Program-made: the position numbers and the translations under genes
Source of the DNA: Pseudoalteromonas haloplanktis ATCC 14393
GTDB taxonomy: Bacteria; Pseudomonadota; Gammaproteobacteria; Enterobacterales; Alteromonadaceae
Length of the DNA stretch: 64,000 nucleotides
Direction of reading: 5' to 3'
Assembly: GCF_000238355.1 (NCBI RefSeq)
Contig: NZ_AHCA01000001.1
Location: 558,001 to 622,000 of the forward strand
The notes under the pieces: model-generated
Databases searched by the model: none
What the model was told of the DNA's origin: nothing
The model's input: the letters and a program-made list of their open reading frames with translations, nothing else
Shown: in pieces, positions 61,916 through 64,000 of the stretch
How the letters are laid out: each line of letters starts with the position of its first letter
Position numbering within the stretch: the first letter of the stretch is position 1

Positions 61916-63462
61916 TACAACGCATCCTCTATTGGAAATAGTGACATAAACCACACCTGAAAACGACGCCATCTAGATGTTTGTGGTTCATTATCAAATG
62001 TTTCACCTGTCACTGTATCATGCCATAGCAACTTATCTTCCGTTGCACTTTTGAGTGTTAATTGCCACGCAAAAAGATCCATTTTAGAATCAACCCAATC
62101 ACTTAGCATCATACTCAGTTTTTCACTGTGTACCAGCACCCCCATTTCAGTGTTTAAATCAAATGAGCGAGGGTCTAAATTAAGTGAACCAACAAAAATC
62201 AGGCTATCATCAATCGTCATAGTTTTAGCATGTAAACTCGCTTGCGATGAACCTGTTTTACGCATTTTATTATTTGGGATCTCAAGTGCCGCTAAATCGC
62301 TGGGCTTTAACTCCCACAATTTCACACCACCGCGTAATAAAGCTGCACGGTAATGACCGTAACCGGCATGTACAGCAGCAACATCTGTCGCCGCCAACGA
62401 ATTAGTTAGTACAATGACTTCAACCCCTTGTTCTACCCACTCAGTTAATCGTTTAACACCTTGCTCTTGCGGAATAAAGTAAGGAGAAACAATAATGACT
62501 TTGCGTTCAGGTTTACCCATCGCTTTAAAAAGGTGCGGTGACATATTGGCTGAGCGCTGCTCTACTTCATTGAGTAACTTATCAGGGTGATCATAAAAAA
62601 TCTCCGCCTTTTGCCAATCCAAGTTTAAATGGCCAGTACCAAGCATTGTAACCAAATTACTAGCTCTTAAACGCTGTACATAGTTACTTTCATGATTTTG
62701 CTTAACGTAGTTATCTAAATAGTCTCCCACCTTCTGCAATGCCATATCATCACTTTCACCTCTGAGAGACTGGATCGGGTAAGCCAGTTCATGATTCCAA
62801 TAAAGATCAAAGGCAGTTGAAGCCTCAGGTACAATTTTACCAACCGCTAACACATCCAAGTCAATAAACTCCGCATGGTCCTCAGCAGCGTAATAAGCAT
62901 TACCCATATTCCTACCACCGGTGATAAATACTTGATTATCAACTATAAAACTTTTGTTATGCATGCGCCGTGACAACAGCTTAAAATTAGTAATAAAACC
63001 AAGAGCTGGTAGGCTACGATTAGGAAAAGGATTAAATAACCGAACGGAAAAATTTGGATGATGAGCTAATGCACCTAGATCAAAGGCACTATCTGCTTGA
63101 GACATATCATCGAGTAACAATCGAACTCTTACGCCTCGTTTAGCTGCCGCCAATAAATAAGCAGTAAATAGCTTAGTCGTTTGCTGACGATGGTACAAAT
63201 AATATTGTACATCAATAGTATGTTGCGCCGACTCAATTAACGCTAAGCGCGCTACAAAGGCATCAACCCCATCAGCAAGCGGATAAAAACCCGATAAATC
63301 AGTGTGGTTATAACCCACTAAATCTCCTAAATTACTTTGCTTATCAGCATCAATAGCATAACTGGGAATAATCATATCTCTAGATGGTAAACTTGCGCAA
63401 CCAAGCATGCAAATTAAGATACTAAGCACACATAGCCATTTAGGCAAATCTTTAAAACGCAT
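61915..63462 (-). CDS. Phospholipase D-family lipoprotein (ClsC/YmdC-like)
   Basis: A 515-residue envelope protein. The signal ends in MLGC (Cys22), a lipobox. Two HKD motifs mark the PLD fold: His168-Asn-Lys170 ... Asp175 (MHNKSFIVDNQVFITGGRN) and His411-Ala-Lys413 ... Asp418 (LHAKTMTIDDSLIFVGSLN). This fits cardiolipin-synthase-like enzymes of the ClsC group, but a phospholipase role is possible. The TAA stop (61915-61917) overlaps the right end of the MITE, so the C terminus may have been changed by the insertion. Between bfr and bfd but on the minus strand. Confidence 0.85.
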   Translation of the reverse strand: MRFKDLPKWLCVLSILICMLGCASLPSRDMIIPSYAIDADKQSNLGDLVGYNHTDLSGFYPLADGVDAFVARLALIESAQHTIDVQYYLYHRQQTTKLFTAYLLAAAKRGVRVRLLLDDMSQADSAFDLGALAHHPNFSVRLFNPFPNRSLPALGFITNFKLLSRRMHNKSFIVDNQVFITGGRNMGNAYYAAEDHAEFIDLDVLAVGKIVPEASTAFDLYWNHELAYPIQSLRGESDDMALQKVGDYLDNYVKQNHESNYVQRLRASNLVTMLGTGHLNLDWQKAEIFYDHPDKLLNEVEQRSANMSPHLFKAMGKPERKVIIVSPYFIPQEQGVKRLTEWVEQGVEVIVLTNSLAATDVAAVHAGYGHYRAALLRGGVKLWELKPSDLAALEIPNNKMRKTGSSQASLHAKTMTIDDSLIFVGSLNLDPRSFDLNTEMGVLVHSEKLSMMLSDWVDSKMDLFAWQLTLKSATEDKLLWHDTVTGETFDNEPQTSRWRRFQVWFMSLFPIEDAL

Positions 63463-63553
63463 TGTAAATCCAGCAATCCCTACAGTGTATTAACTATAAC
63501 GTGGAATTGCAGATACTGAAAATAATGGCGAAAAATAGTAGGAATAAGAAGGA

Positions 63554-63748
63554 TTAAGCAACTTGATCGGTAATATCAGCAATTTCAATAAGCTTACGAT
63601 TGAGGATCTTTTTAGTACAGCCGCAGCATTTACCGCACTGACTGCCGACTTTAAGCTCTTTGGAAAGCTCGCGCATAGTTGTCGCGCCGTCGTCGATTGT
63701 TTGTTCAATTTTTTTATCTGTCACACCGTGACATAAACAGATATACAT
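63554..63748 (-). CDS. bfd: Bacterioferritin-associated ferredoxin
   Basis: A 64-residue [2Fe-2S] protein. Four cysteines in CLCHGVTD and QCGKCCGC are the BFD-like pattern. Bfd reduces ferric iron in bacterioferritin through the heme to release it. A Fur-like box lies 82 bp upstream. Placed near bfr pair, separated by the phospholipase gene. Confidence 0.92.
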   Translation of the reverse strand: MYICLCHGVTDKKIEQTIDDGATTMRELSKELKVGSQCGKCCGCTKKILNRKLIEIADITDQVA

Positions 63749-63829
63749 GAATGAAAAACACTCTCACTTAGATTTGAAACTGCATATTAATCTAAACGTA
63801 AACAGTTCGCAATTAGTATTTTGTAAAAT

Positions 63830-63844
63830 TGAGAATTATTTTCA
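63830..63844. promoter_or_regulatory. Fur box before bfd
   Basis: TGAGAATTATTTTCA matches 12 of 14 Fur positions. In other bacteria bfd is repressed by Fur when iron is plentiful, which agrees with this site. TTGAGAATT recurs at 63829, 63868 and 63886. Confidence 0.65.
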
Positions 63845-64000
63845 TTTTTTGGTCAGCGCCACTTAAATTGAGAATTCGCGGCAGCTTGAGAATTGTTTTA
63901 ATTTTATGCAATTTATGCCACTCAAAATGAGATTTATAGATCTTATTAAAGCCTTCTGTTGTGCCATATAAATCGAGATTCATTTATTTTAACAAGCTTC

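Overview
The window looks like a chromosomal segment of a marine gammaproteobacterium of the Alteromonadales, most like Pseudoalteromonas. The basis is protein-level resemblance: many TonB-dependent receptors, several RND pumps, a RegB/RegA pair, DUF6279 and CBU_0592-type proteins, a TPR-sulfotransferase next to a TonB receptor, and a dispersed ATACCAATCG-ended miniature element. No rRNA, tRNA, CRISPR array, prophage or complete insertion sequence was seen.

Layout. 1-2.6 kb: start of a multidrug RND operon (pump cut by the window edge, lipoprotein adaptor) with a divergent LysR regulator. 2.6-5.9 kb: diguanylate cyclase, DUF6279 lipoprotein, a long non-coding stretch that reads as an iron-regulated RyhB-like small RNA (Fur-box-like site, sigma70 promoter, RyhB core match, terminator), and a frameshifted Sel1-repeat gene. 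5.9-15.3 kb: a carboxylate-uptake locus made of an aldehyde dehydrogenase, a DASS transporter and a porin, with a sigma54 promoter and upstream dyad, followed by dctD, dctB and a TonB receptor. 15.4-24.1 kb: small membrane and zinc-ribbon proteins, a RegA/RegB redox pair, an amidohydrolase, a KAS III, a VOC protein, an M17 aminopeptidase and small conserved proteins. 24.4-32.1 kb: TonB receptor plus TPR-sulfotransferase, alpha/beta hydrolase, rlmF, ltaE and tdk.

32.2-40.4 kb is the least familiar part. It holds a porin, a four-gene minus-strand cluster (PepSY-like protein, OmpR-type regulator, PhoQ-type kinase, SH3-like lipoprotein), then a divergent pair of a DUF1611 P-loop protein and an ABC exporter with a degenerate ATPase, facing a periplasmic solute-binding-like protein. 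Three copies of a direct-repeat box (CTTAC, 11-bp period) sit before the porin and between the divergent units, suggesting one regulon.

40.4-49 kb: DNA alkylation repair (Ada-AlkA fusion plus Ogt), sodA with a small partner gene, a GNAT enzyme and a very large hybrid sensor kinase. 49-56 kb: a CzcCBA-type heavy-metal efflux operon with a His/Cys-rich exported protein and a divergent CDF zinc transporter. 56-64 kb: iron handling, namely a PepSY membrane protein, a Fur-boxed TonB siderophore receptor, a two-subunit bacterioferritin in which ferroxidase and heme ligands are split between the subunits, and bfd with its own Fur-like box. A phospholipase-D lipoprotein gene whose stop codon abuts a MITE lies between bfr and bfd. 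The sRNA, the receptor, the bfr pair and bfd are likely parts of one iron-response network.
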